Position numbers and translations under genes: made by a program. A stretch of 64,000 nt of DNA from Trichoplusia ni (taxonomy: Eukaryota > Arthropoda > Insecta > Lepidoptera > Noctuidae): NCBI RefSeq assembly GCF_003590095.1, contig NC_039498.1, forward strand, positions 3,720,001-3,784,000. The letters run 5' to 3'. The notes beneath the pieces are model-generated. The model did not search any database. It was given only the letters and a program-made list of their open reading frames with translations, and was not told the origin of the DNA. Shown here in pieces: positions 52,128 to 64,000 of this stretch; within the stretch, counting starts at the first letter, position 1; each line of letters starts with the position of its first letter.

Positions 52128-52290
52128 AGACGAATGGCTGAGGTCACCAAGTCAAATCCACAGTGCGCGACATGTCACGGGTTCGAGCCCCGCCTAGAAC
52201 AAGCATTTGTGTAGTCCACAAATGGTTGTCCTGAGTCTGATTGTCATTTTGCATATGATTTTAATGTTTATGAAAGTCCAAGACACAAGT
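52128..52290 (+). mobile_element. tRNA-derived SINE with well-kept A and B boxes
   Basis: The A-box-like tggctgaggtc (52135-52145) and the near-consensus B box gggttcgagcccc (52179-52191) have tRNA-like spacing. Downstream is a perfect hairpin catttgtg-tagtc-cacaaatg (52204-52224), then 'gttgtcctgagtctg', the diagnostic body of a widespread lepidopteran SINE. It is the best-preserved tRNA-related promoter in the window. The tail is indistinct and no clear target-site duplication was found. Confidence 0.75.
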
Positions 52291-55150
52291 ATTAAATTCC
52301 TTTGAGAGAAATAAGAGAAACCGTTATTGTTGCATAAGTTCTAACTTTAAACACATGAAGTTTCTCATATCTCGTATGCCAAGTTAATATATCTGAAGCC
52401 GACTAAAACAGCTGTTTACGCTTGACCACACAAGACGTACTGCCTATTAGATACTACACATTGGCACTACATTAACAATCTTAAGGTAATTTGGTAGCAG
52501 GCCAAAATATATATCGAGGTTGCTAATATATGTCACCGATAATATAATGCTATGTTCTGTATGTAGAACGTATATGTCTGTAGTTTAAGGAAAATATCAG
52601 AAATTTGATTGAAAGAGTTTATTTATTGTATAAATATCTCTTGCGATTTATTGAATAAATAATTATATAATTAGATTATATAAATGCAGAATTTTTGTGT
52701 AAAATGTCCAGAAGTCCAAAAATGTCTTTTAAAAAAATGTAGTCAAATTAAAATAATTCCGTTTTTTCTCTGTGTAAAAACCATGGCCTTAGCAACAAAA
52801 TAAAGCATAGCAAAAGCAAAAAATAAAATCACAAAAAAAATACGATAGAAATAGGATGAAAACCGACAAAACATCTGCCTAAAAATATGAAAACCGAAAA
52901 AGAAAACATAAACAACAGACGTTCGAAATTAAATTTACAGAACAACTGGCTGGACAGAAATAAAACGGCAATTTTGTTCCGTTTTCAAATTATGACAAGT
53001 TCTATTTACGTAACGGATCGTGAAGTCTTGTAATTGAATGAAGCAATTTCAGATAGAATCTAACTGGTTTGAATCGCCTGCATTTACTTGGATCGCAGTA
53101 ATTGTGAGCTGAGGGAAGATGCTGCTACTATCTGCTAAAGGACCCTTGAGACGATCAAACTTGTTTGTTAAAAGCGTTTGAAGCCGTTTTCAGGTCCTGT
53201 AAACTGCGTAATCTTCTGCAATGTAGTCCTTAAACAAAAAGTCCAAAATTTCATCAAACGACTTTTGTTGTTGTGAATGTTCTACTAACCTTTGAAACCG
53301 GCTTCGAAAAGCGTAAACGTTCAGACATGTTGAAGTCAAATCATTCCATTTTGTTTGTTAATCAAACATGTTTGATCGTTTCGGGGTTTCTAAGCGTCGT
53401 CTGCTTTGTACAAAGGTAAAGTCGTCTGGTTTCCGAGACAAAGGGGTTGACTGCTTTCATAGTTCAAATGGCCATAGTCAAATAGGTATTGAATAGTTTT
53501 GAATGTTTCAACCTTACGAGACGTTATTATTGTTTTTGAATGTAGGGATAATACCGAAATATTATAAATGCTGGTTGTCATGTAATTGGTGACTGATTAA
53601 TGCCATGTCATACGAGTTTTACTGGCCCTAAATAATAAATCATCGTTCAGATAATAAGATAAATAATAATATGGAAGTGACGATAAAAATAGACTTTAAT
53701 AATTATAACTTTTTATTTCTATATAATTTTCAATGTTTTTTTGACGTTGCTTGTTTTTGTCAGTCAATCAATTAACACTGCATCTTCCCACTAGTCACAG
53801 TAATAAATATATTAAGGAACTTATATGAAAGTATATGAGCGAGTTTGTTTATTTTTATGTTGTTAATTGCCTGATTTAATATAAATTATCAATAGCCTAT
53901 TATATTGTGTCTAGTACTATTTCCTGTGCAACCAAGACTGGAACAAACAAAGACAGTACCTTTTCTTTTAAAAATTCAAACGAAAAGAAAGAAAAAAATA
54001 GTTTTCCATCTAGAATTTCTTCATTTCCGGAAAATGTCGAAGTAGATAAGGAGATAGGTATTTAAATAGATTCTTGATATAAACTCAATGATGGTTCCGA
54101 TACCGCCACGTTGCACCTATAATATCGTCAAAAGGAAATGCAATAAGTTAAAGCGAGACAGCAATATCTATGATAAAGACAGACATTGATTCTGAATGGA
54201 ACGCGATAAATTCAAATTTTAAAATGCAAGTCAGAATAGGAAATTATTTGTGGGAGCTTTTAAAGGACTGTAGAAATGTATTGTATTGTTTCACTTTTTT
54301 TCTTTTTAGTATGGCATTGTTAAAGAACAATATTATGTCTGAATGTATACTGTACGTTTTGCTTTTGCCAGTTTTTAGTGTTAAAATCAAAACGGTACTT
54401 TGAAAATTAAGAAGTCCATGAGACATATTAATAATTATGGAAACATTGCATCATCAAAATCATCCAGCCTTGAATAATAAACTTCTAAGTGTTATAACTG
54501 TTACCTCTCTATCCAAATGACATATGGAAGGGAGAGAAGAAAAAAGATGTCACTCTACGTCTTGAATTACGCTGTCACCCTTCCTCTACCATAATATTAC
54601 TATGTACTTTATTTAAAACGTGGAGGTAAACTCTCTGTTTAAGTTGAAGCCACGTCTACTAACCCTTGCTCGAATTATAGTTGGTATTCATACTCATTTC
54701 AACCTGGCCTATTTATAACAGGTATGTTTGAATTTCGGTACCATTTATCGGTATGGCCCCTTTCTAAATTCGTTTAATTGGTTAATTACTGCTAATGAGT
54801 CGTTAGCTCCAATAGTAATTTACCTTTTACAAATTTTTATGAGCGAGTATTATCCGTGTTTTTCACCTTGTTATTTTTTGACTTGGAATATTTTTTTAAA
54901 CATATTTTGCTATGGTCAGTATTAAACAATTTAGTTGGTTTTTATATTAAATAACTAGTATGAAATACTAATGACTTTATACGCGTTTTTCTTTCCTTGC
55001 TTTTCCATGAAAAAATATAGTATAATTATAGTATATCTAAACTGTTAAAGTAATGAAATTATTAAAACATAATTGAAAGGTGGTTTTGTAAATAGAGAGA
55101 TTGAAAACTAACAATTAAATTGCAAAAAGGAACAATGCTGGTTGAACCTT
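52291..55150. other. AT-rich noncoding DNA
   Basis: Nothing recognised. Composition is strongly A/T with many homopolymer runs. Confidence 0.55.
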
Positions 55151-55210
55151 AAATTTCCGATCCGAAACTAGTCGGGCTCTCCCCACAACTACACGCGAGT
55201 GAAACCTCGT
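55151..55210 (+). repeat. Short lepidopteran repeat fragment
   Basis: 'ccgaaactagtcgggctctc' and 'caactacacgcgagtgaaac' resemble a dispersed motif I have seen repeatedly in moth sequences. Family name and class are unknown to me. Confidence 0.35.
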
Positions 55211-57012
55211 TTAATAAATAAATTAGTACTTTAACCTAACAAATGTTATTACAGTAATCATGATAAACAGATAAACATCCTTAACTTAAAACACTGTCTC
55301 TACATTTTCCAATTCTTGTGTGTAAGTTAACCGATATACAGTTTTATAAAATAATAAGCAATTACAGTTATGAATGGTTAGTAGGAACGCTACCGTGTAC
55401 CGTTGTAAAATCTATTTGTACCAATACACTATTGTAACGCTAGGTCGGAAACATACGGCTGGGAGAATGAGGAGAGCCCGCGAACTCGTTATTGTAGAGT
55501 CATTGGAAAAGAAAAAAATGAAAATCAAATTTCTTTTGTTTTCAAATTCTTTGACGAAATGTTTGCTTACATGTAAAAAAGTAAATTTTTGTTTATAGTA
55601 ATGCTTTTTAAGTGATTTGATTTAATCATGTTTTGCTTTAATTATTAGGTAAATTAAAGGTTATCTTGATTCTTACTACTAGGTATATCTCATTATTTCT
55701 TAACAAGAATGCGACTCCCGTAGTGAGGGATTAAATTCTAGTGTCGCGGGGGTTTACAAATATTCAAACCACATGCACATACCATTTAATGCCAACCTCT
55801 ATATCTCAAGAATCTCCTCTGACCAACGAATAGATAAGGCAATTTACCTCGAAAATTTGTAGCATAGAAAACTGCTTAGTAAATACTTAATACGTAAAAT
55901 TTATTTCAACTTGTAATATAATTTTAGCTCTTTGTACCTTCGTAGCGGCCCAACACCGTCTCCTATGTTTCCACACTGAGAATGTCATGTAAGTAATCGA
56001 TTTTTTTTGTGAGCACGTGCTTCGGTCAGTAGCTAACTATCGATCGCTCGACCCCACACGACGCTAATTACTTCAACATTTTTGTTAATATTATGTTTCG
56101 GCGGCCGAAACAGCACGCTATTCTGATGTCTCAGAGTTATTGTTTGACAATATTTTTCATTTGTATTAATCACATTAATACTTGTATGTATTTCTTCTAT
56201 ATGAGAAGAGACCTACTCTACACTGTAATAATCTACACGATAACTTAATAGGAAGGAACCTGGTATTTTTTATATTCGTGCATGGGGACAAAATACCAAC
56301 ATACAGAAGCCTTAATGAAAACTTTAATCTGCACTATTATTATTAAAATGTTTGTTGTGGATACGCTTTAATGATCAATTATTAACAAAAAGTTAACTAA
56401 TAGGTATTCAAGCAGTCATAAACGTTATTGGTAAAATAAAGAGTTATTGAGCAACCATTACATATTTACAAACGTCACTGAATTGAAATATGCCCTTAAA
56501 ACATGCTGCCTAAGCTAGTATAAAGTGCAAAGTGAAGACCAAAAAGGTATTTAAAAACATCGCAATGGAAAGTTTTATAGACCTTATTGTCCTCGTTGAA
56601 AATTTCTTCCATTATTACATACTGATCGATTTTTTATTAAACTGTAATTTGGAGGCCTTTAAGAACGTTTACCCTTCCAAATATTCCAAATATTTAAATA
56701 ATCATTTGATACTGCAGTAACTACCCTATTATTGGTTTCGTTTTGAATTAGACATTATTGATAATGAAGACCATTTTGTCGTTAAAATAAACAACAGTAT
56801 TGATAATTTTAATAACGGTGTTTACTGCACGACTAATTGATATTTTCGATATTAATATTGTCATTATACATACATACAAACAAAAGGCTTTATGCATTGT
56901 TAAGGAATTTATATAATGTTTATAATAAATGATCGATATCAATTCACCTACCGACGTCCTCAGGCACGTTGAAGTGATGATATGCGCAAGATGACTGCTG
57001 AATGCGAGCAGC
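55211..57012. other. Noncoding DNA
   Basis: A stretch at about 55715-55800 ('agtgtcgcgggggtttacaa') may be part of another moth repeat, but the match is too short to name. No gene recognised. Confidence 0.45.
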
Positions 57013-57039
57013 CAAAGATAGATCTTTATCAAGCGTGTG

Positions 57040-57092
57040 CTTGGCTAGGCCTATGTACAGCAGTGGGCGAATATGGGTTGATGATGATCAAT
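57040..57092 (+). mobile_element. LINE-type 3' tail fragment
   Basis: 'ggcctatgtacagcagtggg' followed by 'atgggttgatgatgatc' is the plus-strand form of the tail found in reverse at 39297. Only the last 50 bases or so are recognisable. Confidence 0.75.
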
Positions 57093-57598
57093 TCAACAAA
57101 TTCATAAGTCACTATACTCGATAAAAATATTTTACTATAATCTGGTATTTGGGAAAACGTCATCAATCGAACACAATCAAATGCAAAAACAACTCACCTC
57201 GTTGCTGAGGCCTACCAAAAGCGTAAAATGAACATCGATTTACGATCGAGACGAGCTCTTCTCGTTTTTCACATGTTTCGATTATACAGTTTACATACGC
57301 TGTGTTCTCGTACGCCGAAAACTCATGAAGCAACAGCTACCCGACTAAACGTCAGCTGGAATTAGCGGGGGAACTGAATATTCTGGAGCTCTGCATACAC
57401 TCACTGGCTTGCGTAAATCACTCCCGAGACTTCTAAACAGGAGGTAGTATCACGTTATTTAGTAGTTCACATGAAATAATGCATTATTCCTGTTTTTGTT
57501 AAGGAAATTAGACATGCGTTTTTTAATGTATTTTTTACAAGTATAATTTACTTTAAAATTACCATTTTTTTCTTGACAATATTCTTATTTAACTATTA

Positions 57599-57770
57599 GG
57601 TGTTGCTCGATGCTTTGCCCGCCTACATGTCGAATATTAATCCGAAGTGTTCGGTACCTCCTAGCCAAATTTCATCGAAATAGTTTAAGCTGTTTTAGCG
57701 TGAAAGGGTAACCAATGTACAACCGCATACAAACCCATTTATATATTTCAGATGAAATTAATTTATAATA
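57599..57770 (-). mobile_element. Degenerate Helitron-like repeat
   Basis: 'gttgctcgatgctttgcccg', 'agccaaatttcatcgaaat' and 'agcgtgaaagggtaacc' follow the same order as the copy at 25993-26189. Ends are decayed. Confidence 0.5.
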
Positions 57771-58865
57771 GCGCATAACCACTCTTGGTCGTTCATTATT
57801 CAATTATATAGCCCATTATTCACAGTAATATAAAAATCTAAATAAAACTACAGAAGCAATATATCATTAAAACCAATCCCCTTGTGTTACACAAATAAAC
57901 TCGTTCAAAATCAAACGGGTGTAATTATAAGGCTCTGCCATTACGTTAGCGTGCCCCGAGCGGAAGGAGTGAGGAAGTGACGTTTAGATTTGTTGAGCTA
58001 TTTCCCGCTGATAATAATGGTTGGCGACAACCCGCTAATGATGTTCGAACTAAGTCATTCATTTCAGCACCAACTATGAGCCCTTCATGAGTTTTTACTT
58101 AGTCGTTCAAGTGTGGCTATGCAATGCTCGTTTTCTCTTGATGTTAAATAGGAAATTATTTTCCTTTTTTAAATATTCTTTAAATGGAATAATGAAGCAT
58201 TTAGATATTATTCCCATATTTTTTTTATTAGCTTACGATAAAACTTAGATAGGGAGTTGTTGCAATTTGTTACAATGTTATTGTTTATCAAAATTAACAC
58301 TTTCGTCTATCCAGTTATTCGAATTAAATTTTAAATTTTAATTATTTCCTGACAACACTCATAATAAGAAATGGACTGTTTCATTTAGTGATATTGGAAA
58401 CCTTTTCATAGCTTTGAAATACACGTTATTATTGTATGGCAGAAGTTATTAAGTTTGCGACTTGAGTCGGGACCCAGCCGACTGAGGCTTATACCCCTTC
58501 ACTCTAAGCATAGACGATATTAGAAATATTGTAGAGTATTTACTTCAGATAATATTAGTTGATAACAATACAATATCGTAAGAAGGTAGAACGCAGGTAG
58601 CCTTGTTATTATTAAAAATAACGTTTACAATAACCCTCTTCTTTTTAGGTTTTTTATTATAATACTGGTCTATAATAATAGGCAGAGGCCTGTGTAATGA
58701 AGGTTTGATTATTGATCACTACGGTAGCCCTGATTTAATTTTTTTGGAATCCAGGTATTCTCATGATCTCAGAATAATTAAGAAAGTAAATTCCGACTTG
58801 AAAAAGTATCATGATGCTTTGGTATTGAACCTCATGCATATAAATCCATGCCCTAAACCGTAATA

Positions 58866-58924
58866 CCAGTAAACCAGTACCAGTACCAGTACCAGTAAAC
58901 CAGTAAACCAGTAAACCAGTAAAA
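58866..58924 (+). repeat. CCAGTA / CCAGTAAA short tandem array
   Basis: Eight consecutive units: one CCAGTAAA, three CCAGTA, three CCAGTAAA and a final CCAGTAAAA. The alternation of 6- and 8-base units suggests slippage of a mixed repeat. Confidence 0.9.
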
Positions 58925-59077
58925 CGACATAACTACAGCGTTATAATTAACAAGTATGTTTATATTGTGGAAGAATAATATGTAAATCTTGTCGTCTACA
59001 ATCTATTATTAAAAACTTATTCGTGAAAATCGTTAAAAAGTGGAACCAATACCAATTTTGCTGAAACCGGTCAACCA

Positions 59078-59117
59078 GTACTGCAGATTCAATAGTAGGA
59101 TATTGAATCTGCAGTAC
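59078..59117. repeat. Perfect 17-bp-arm inverted repeat
   Basis: Left arm gtactgcagattcaata (59078-59094) and right arm tattgaatctgcagtac (59101-59117) are exact reverse complements around a 6-base loop (gtagga). No known element is recognised. Confidence 0.9.
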
Positions 59118-61578
59118 ATTGTATGAAATCCAAGAAAGTTTTTAAAAAAAATACACTCCTTTCAAACTTATATACTTTAACTAGTACAAAAACGTTCAAG
59201 AAATGCTCCGAGAACCAGAAAACCAGCCACGTGACCGTTAATTCAATGGAGTTAATAATTCAAATCATCTGTGCAGTGCATAAGCTAGATAAGCTCTGAG
59301 TTATGCGTGCAGTGTCAAGTGCGTCGGCGACTTATCGCTCCACGGTCCTGTCACTTGGTCCCGCAATGTAGCTTAATCAGAATATCAATTGTATGCAGTC
59401 CATGAACTATGTTAGGTTTACGAATCATATTTACTATTGTGTGCTATAGGTAATTTGTGCTCAGAGTAAGGAAAACTTACACTTAATGTGTACGAAATTA
59501 CTTGCTGATAATGATTGATTTTACTTTGAAATTAAATGGATTGTCATGAAATCGTGTCACATATGAATATTTCCCCATAAATATGTAAATGTGTTTGGGG
59601 TAAAAGTAGAGCAACTAAAGATTTTGTTTCAGATTTTTTTCGGTCCAAACAATTTAGTAAACAGTTATGGGGAGAACAGCTGTCTGAAAAAAAGCTAACC
59701 TAACTTTAAGTTTACTATTTTGTGTGTATTTCACATTGTATTTTTATTACATAGTAACATGACAAAATCCTTCATATAGAATTACGAAAGTAATTACTTA
59801 AAATTTTGTAAAAAATACATTTAAAATATATTAATTTACTTTAATGTTTCCCCAAATAAAAATAGCAAAAAGAGGCTTAAGTTATTGCTACAAAGGTCGC
59901 AAGCCTTTGGCGAGTATTTCTTTATTAAAAAAGTTTGGTCAAATGCATCTCTTGTGCGAAGTAATTAAAAATACATTAACCGCTTGTTGCTCTTTTCGCT
60001 GAAGTTTTGTTTTCGATGGAAACTCCATCCAGTTACTGGAATTTTTATTATAAAATACGTAACAATTTTTTATTGTAAAAAAATGATTTTTCTTTTAATT
60101 AAAAATGAGTTATGAGAATAAGGGTCAAATTCTCATAAATACGCAATGTCAAAGAATAAAAAATTGTAAAATTTTGGGCATAACAAATTTTATTTTTTGT
60201 ATTAACGATTCAGTAAAGTCCTTACTAACCTGATGTATGAAACATTTCATACCTACCTACCAATCCACATTTAATTGTTCCTTCAAGGCATACACACACG
60301 TACGTACAGCTAACTTCAATAGTACAAAAAATCAACCATTAATTTCACCCACTTAACATCTCATTTGTCGTCATATTATCCCTTATCTCATCTAAATACA
60401 AACCATTATATCACTGTTAAACATTAACAGCGTGTATCGGAAACTCAATTCACTTGCTTGCTTCCTAAATAAGGCAGTGACGTAGAGATTGCTTCATATT
60501 CCGGGGTCATTAACGCATCAGTGAACCTTCTGATGTTCATTACTCTATGACAGCGGACAAGTAAAATGCAGAAGTACTAGTAGGCGTTAGATTAAACATT
60601 GTTGGAGTTTATACCTTGATACAGTTGTGTTTTTTTTGACTGATAACTGTACATAACTCGGAGTTCATACGTAAAAGGAGACATTTTGTTACATTTTTTA
60701 TTACATTAGATAAATCTTTAATTGTATTTGTTAAAAAAAAAAACTTATTTCAAATGTTTTTTGCAACTTAATTTTAGTGACACATTTTCTTTCAAAGCCA
60801 AATAGTATGTGAACCCTTACATACATTAAAATGTAGATAATAAAAAGAAACACAAATTGAACACCTACTTGAGTACACAGCTCGGTACTGGTGAATTGTC
60901 TATTCATTAAATCAAGCAAACATTTAATCAGAAGTAGAACAGTATTAATAATTTATGAGTTTGAATTCCTTAACATACGGCGCTTTAGACTTCTGCCTTA
61001 CATTTGTGGTGTAAATGTATGGAGTATTCCGCGCTAGTGCTGGTTTCTCAGTTTAATTGAATTTTCAGTGTTAAATGTTTGCGTGGTTTTAGAAATACGT
61101 ATGCGACGTTACAATGCTTCCAGCTCCTGAACCAGAACAGTCTGTATTACATTCTGAGTTGACTTTAGCGTAGAGTCGAAATGTGTTCAAATCGCTTTGG
61201 CTTTTGGAAGATTTTTTCTTTATTTTTTTTTCGAGATGTAAATACTCTTCCATTACTTAACTCTCCTATTTACATTTGTAGATACAGTGTTAATTTTTCA
61301 TTTTTCTGGATTTAAAATCTGAATAAATGGCTATATAATTTGTATTTACTTTGTCAGTATATAACTTAATCAGATTACTGATATTGTGAAATAATAACGG
61401 TAAAATCAAAGAGAAAAATCTCAAATATAATATCGGTTTGGTTGAGAATGTGAATTGCTACATTACCTAGAATTCGTGCTCAAAAGAAAAATATTTATCT
61501 AGAGTCATTTTATAATTCATATTACCAAGCTTACTAAGTCCAAGAATACGTGACTCGACACGTAGCAGATAATTTATT

Positions 61579-61617
61579 GGCTACGACAGCGTAGCCAGCG
61601 TAGCTGCGTCAGCTACG
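61579..61617. repeat. Two consecutive perfect small hairpins (CGTAGC cluster)
   Basis: ggctacg/cgtagcc (61579-61585 and 61590-61596, loop acag) is followed two bases later by cgtagctg/cagctacg (61599-61606 and 61610-61617, loop cgt). Further CGTAGC words lie at 61560 and 61618. GC-rich and isolated in AT-rich DNA. Confidence 0.85.
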
Positions 61618-62164
61618 TCGTAGCGAGCGTGCCGTACATTTTATTATCAACAGGGGAAAGAAAAGAGTTGTTCATTATTTTAATTATTAATAATGACCTC
61701 ATTTAATAACTACTTACAATTACGCTTACCTTTATGCAGATTCGTGTGGGGGGTTGCTGAATTTTAAATGTTGACTTACCTGAAAAAAAGAATGAGGCAT
61801 TAATTTTAATCTTTCAGTTAATCCTACGTCGAGATAAAATCATAGAACTTCTTTAATGAAAATCAAGAGTGAAAGAATCTTGAAAGTACAAACTAAGTAA
61901 AGGGAAAGGCAAAAGTTGAGACTTACAAACGATTGAAGAACTAGCATTTAAGAAATTGAACTTGCTACACCAACAAGTGCCAGCACTAAACTTAGACTTC
62001 AATAAAAGGTTCTTCTCATCGGTTCTGTTTAATAGTTAGTCTTTTGATTTTAACTAACAGCGATTTTAATGTTAAAGTTTTTTACTACAAGTAGGTTTTA
62101 TATTGTATGTGGAGGTTGCAGAATTTAATATAATTATGTAAAAAGCAATGAATTTTCATTCAAA

Positions 62165-62828
62165 AGGTTGGTTTAAAACCGACTTTCTTTTTGTGTTTAA
62201 CCAGTGTTTTGACGCATTTTTAAATATTTTTTAAACTATGTATCCTCTCTATAGTAACAGTCTGGTATTCTGAACAATATACCAAAAAAGCTCTACATAC
62301 ATAATTTGTTATCTTTACAAGTGAACAATTGTAAGCAATGTCAGCTCGTCAATAACATTATCGTTTTAACACTGTACAGTTGAATGCTATCAATTGCGTT
62401 CATTCAATTAATTATTGCTCGCTTTATTATGACACAAGGTATTCAAATGGAAACTGTTTATTAATTGATCGATATGATCGTGTAGTTCAGGTCACAATAT
62501 ATTTTATTGCTCAAATGACGAAACATGTTAAAACGTTTTTGTATAACTATTTTTTAGTGTTATTAGTATGGTATAAATTTATCTCAATATTTCCTTTCTT
62601 AGTAGTAAATATAATAAATATTATTATAGAGTAGAAATAATACAGGTAGTTAGGTACAATGGTTGATGGAAAAGAGTTGGTGTGAAACTCAATTGAGTTT
62701 TGAAATAATATTTTTTTTTAAAAGGAACCTTTTGTATAACCTATTATTGATTTACCCAGTCCAATATTCTAACAAATGTAAAAACCAACGAATAGAACTC
62801 TCTCTTTCTTGAAGTCGGTTAAAAACGT
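62165..62828. repeat. Region bounded by inverted 'aagtcggtt' words
   Basis: 'aaaccgacttt' near 62177 and 'cttgaagtcggttaaaaa' near 62812 are inverted relative to each other over 9 bases. The second resembles the end of a very common lepidopteran repeat ('aaccgacttcaaaaa' in reverse). Whether they bound one element or mark two fragments is unclear. The 84-codon frame between them has no motif. Confidence 0.25.
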
Positions 62829-64000
62829 CAGTAACGGTAGTTAGGTCCTTCGTATATGACATCATAACAATAGTCTCCCAGTCATAGATAAATGTCAACT
62901 AAGAAATCGGGGACGAAGGACATGGGTATCCACGAGGGTTCCGCAGAATTACAAAGAAAAAATGAATTGTTTCATAGCCACTCGTCGCGATGATTTAAGC
63001 CTTTAAAGTTTGCTTTGTGTACAGAGGGCCTCAGTGACACTTTTATTGAAATAATAAACAAGGTTACAACCTATAATATTAGTGCAGTGAATAACATCAG
63101 CGACACTGGCTAGATGCGACGATACCTCTCAAATGCGTCTAACAAGATTATAAACCGGCCACGGTTACCTTCGAAACTAGCATAGGTATTATCACACAAT
63201 GTCATATTGGCTGAAGATACTTTACTAGTGATATTCTTCTGCTTAAATTTCTTACTTCAGCTTAAATAATCAATCCTCAAACAAGACTCGATCCTGCGAC
63301 TCCTGGCTATACGCGTCTGCCGTCATCGTTGCCTTTGACCAGTAACATTTCCTCAATAAGAGATCTTCTCTTTAGCGCTGTCCGAGTCAAAATTTTAACA
63401 TATTATCAAATGTCCAATACAATGTTATTACAATATATTTGTGCGATTCTATTACCTTTTTATTACGTACAACAATTTTAACACCGATCATTTATTATAG
63501 AACACTTAAGTAATTGTCATACGTCAAGATTTACTTGTTTACATCTATAGATAAAAAATAGCAAAGCAAACACAACACATTCAGATAATTTGGAAATATT
63601 TTATGTACAAGATAAAATTAAGTTTTGATAACCCATCACAATATACTCACATGTCAAATCATCTTAATAGGAATCACAAAGGCTGGGATATGGTAATCGA
63701 TAATTAATCGGACTTGACAACCGTATTTCCATATCTCATTTTCCCACCACAGATTTTATCATCAAACGAAGCTGAGAACTCTTGATTAAGTCATAAATAT
63801 TCTATTTTAGAGCACTTTCATTGAGTCCCCACTCGAGTATATTTGCAGACATATAGTTATACTTCCCTATTATAACCACTTTTAATGAAAGACTCGATTG
63901 ATTTTTATGAAACACGCTTCAGAATACTAACACATAGTACACCTTTTACACAAAACAGAGTAAATTGAAATCGCTCAATCCGCTCGGTAGCTCTATTCCT
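62829..64000. other. Noncoding DNA
   Basis: No gene recognised. A weak tRNA-like segment on the minus strand near 63285-63345 is too degraded to call. Confidence 0.5.

Larger units (their letters stand above)
57771..62160. other. AT-rich noncoding DNA with small palindromes
   Basis: No gene recognised. Contains the CCAGTA array at 58866, a 17-bp-arm hairpin at 59078 and a pair of consecutive hairpins at 61579-61617. Confidence 0.55.

Noticed and set aside
63285..63345. Minus-strand tRNA-like segment ('aggatcgagtctt')
   Set aside because: Only a poor B box is present, with no A box spacing or stems that pair.
1..64000. CRISPR array, bacterial operon, telomeric TTAGG repeats, rRNA or snRNA genes, known microRNAs such as let-7, miR-10 or miR-124
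   Set aside because: Looked for by eye; no regular spaced repeats or diagnostic sequences were found.

Overview
This window looks like a stretch of a moth or butterfly (Lepidoptera) nuclear genome. It is AT-rich (roughly one third GC by eye) with no bacterial-style gene packing. It is littered with short decayed repeats I recognise from lepidopteran genomes: tRNA-derived SINEs whose RNA polymerase III B box is followed by a small hairpin, the 'ggcctatgtacagcagtggg' LINE-type tail, a Helitron-like family with 'cgtgaaagcgtaacagacag' internally and 'gtcgcgggcaacagctag' at the 3' end, and the 'tgggtacggaaccct' repeat family. The species cannot be fixed from this alone. No transposase, reverse transcriptase, housekeeping gene, standard tRNA, rRNA, snRNA or known microRNA was recognised, and no protein-coding gene can be called with confidence. 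The window is best read as intergenic DNA or the inside of very large introns.

Layout: 1-8.4 kb is plain AT-rich DNA with one old repeat at 3.0 kb. A 364-bp retroelement copy flanked by a 13-bp target-site duplication lies at 8.49-8.85 kb. A possible 986-bp element with inverted ends and TA flanks sits at 10.97-11.95 kb. A very young 1,029-bp tandem duplication (6 differences between copies) fills 13.31-15.37 kb. From 15.4 to 27.2 kb there is noncoding DNA with a tRNA-derived SINE, a second repeat-family copy and a short Helitron-like element. At 27.59-27.90 kb a sharply bounded GC/CpG-rich island stands out and is the best candidate for a promoter and first exon. From 31.29 to 34.07 kb lies a possible 2.8-kb non-autonomous Helitron with a nested older repeat. 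The rest (34-64 kb) is AT-rich with scattered SINEs, LINE tails and several near-perfect hairpins, the most striking having 25-bp perfect arms at 51.54-51.59 kb.

There is no gene set whose cooperation can be described. The most informative features are the recent tandem duplication, the isolated CpG-rich island in an otherwise gene-free 64 kb, the perfect snap-back hairpins, and the SINE copies that retain polymerase III boxes. No convincing new biological system was found; coding calls are given as low-confidence candidates only.
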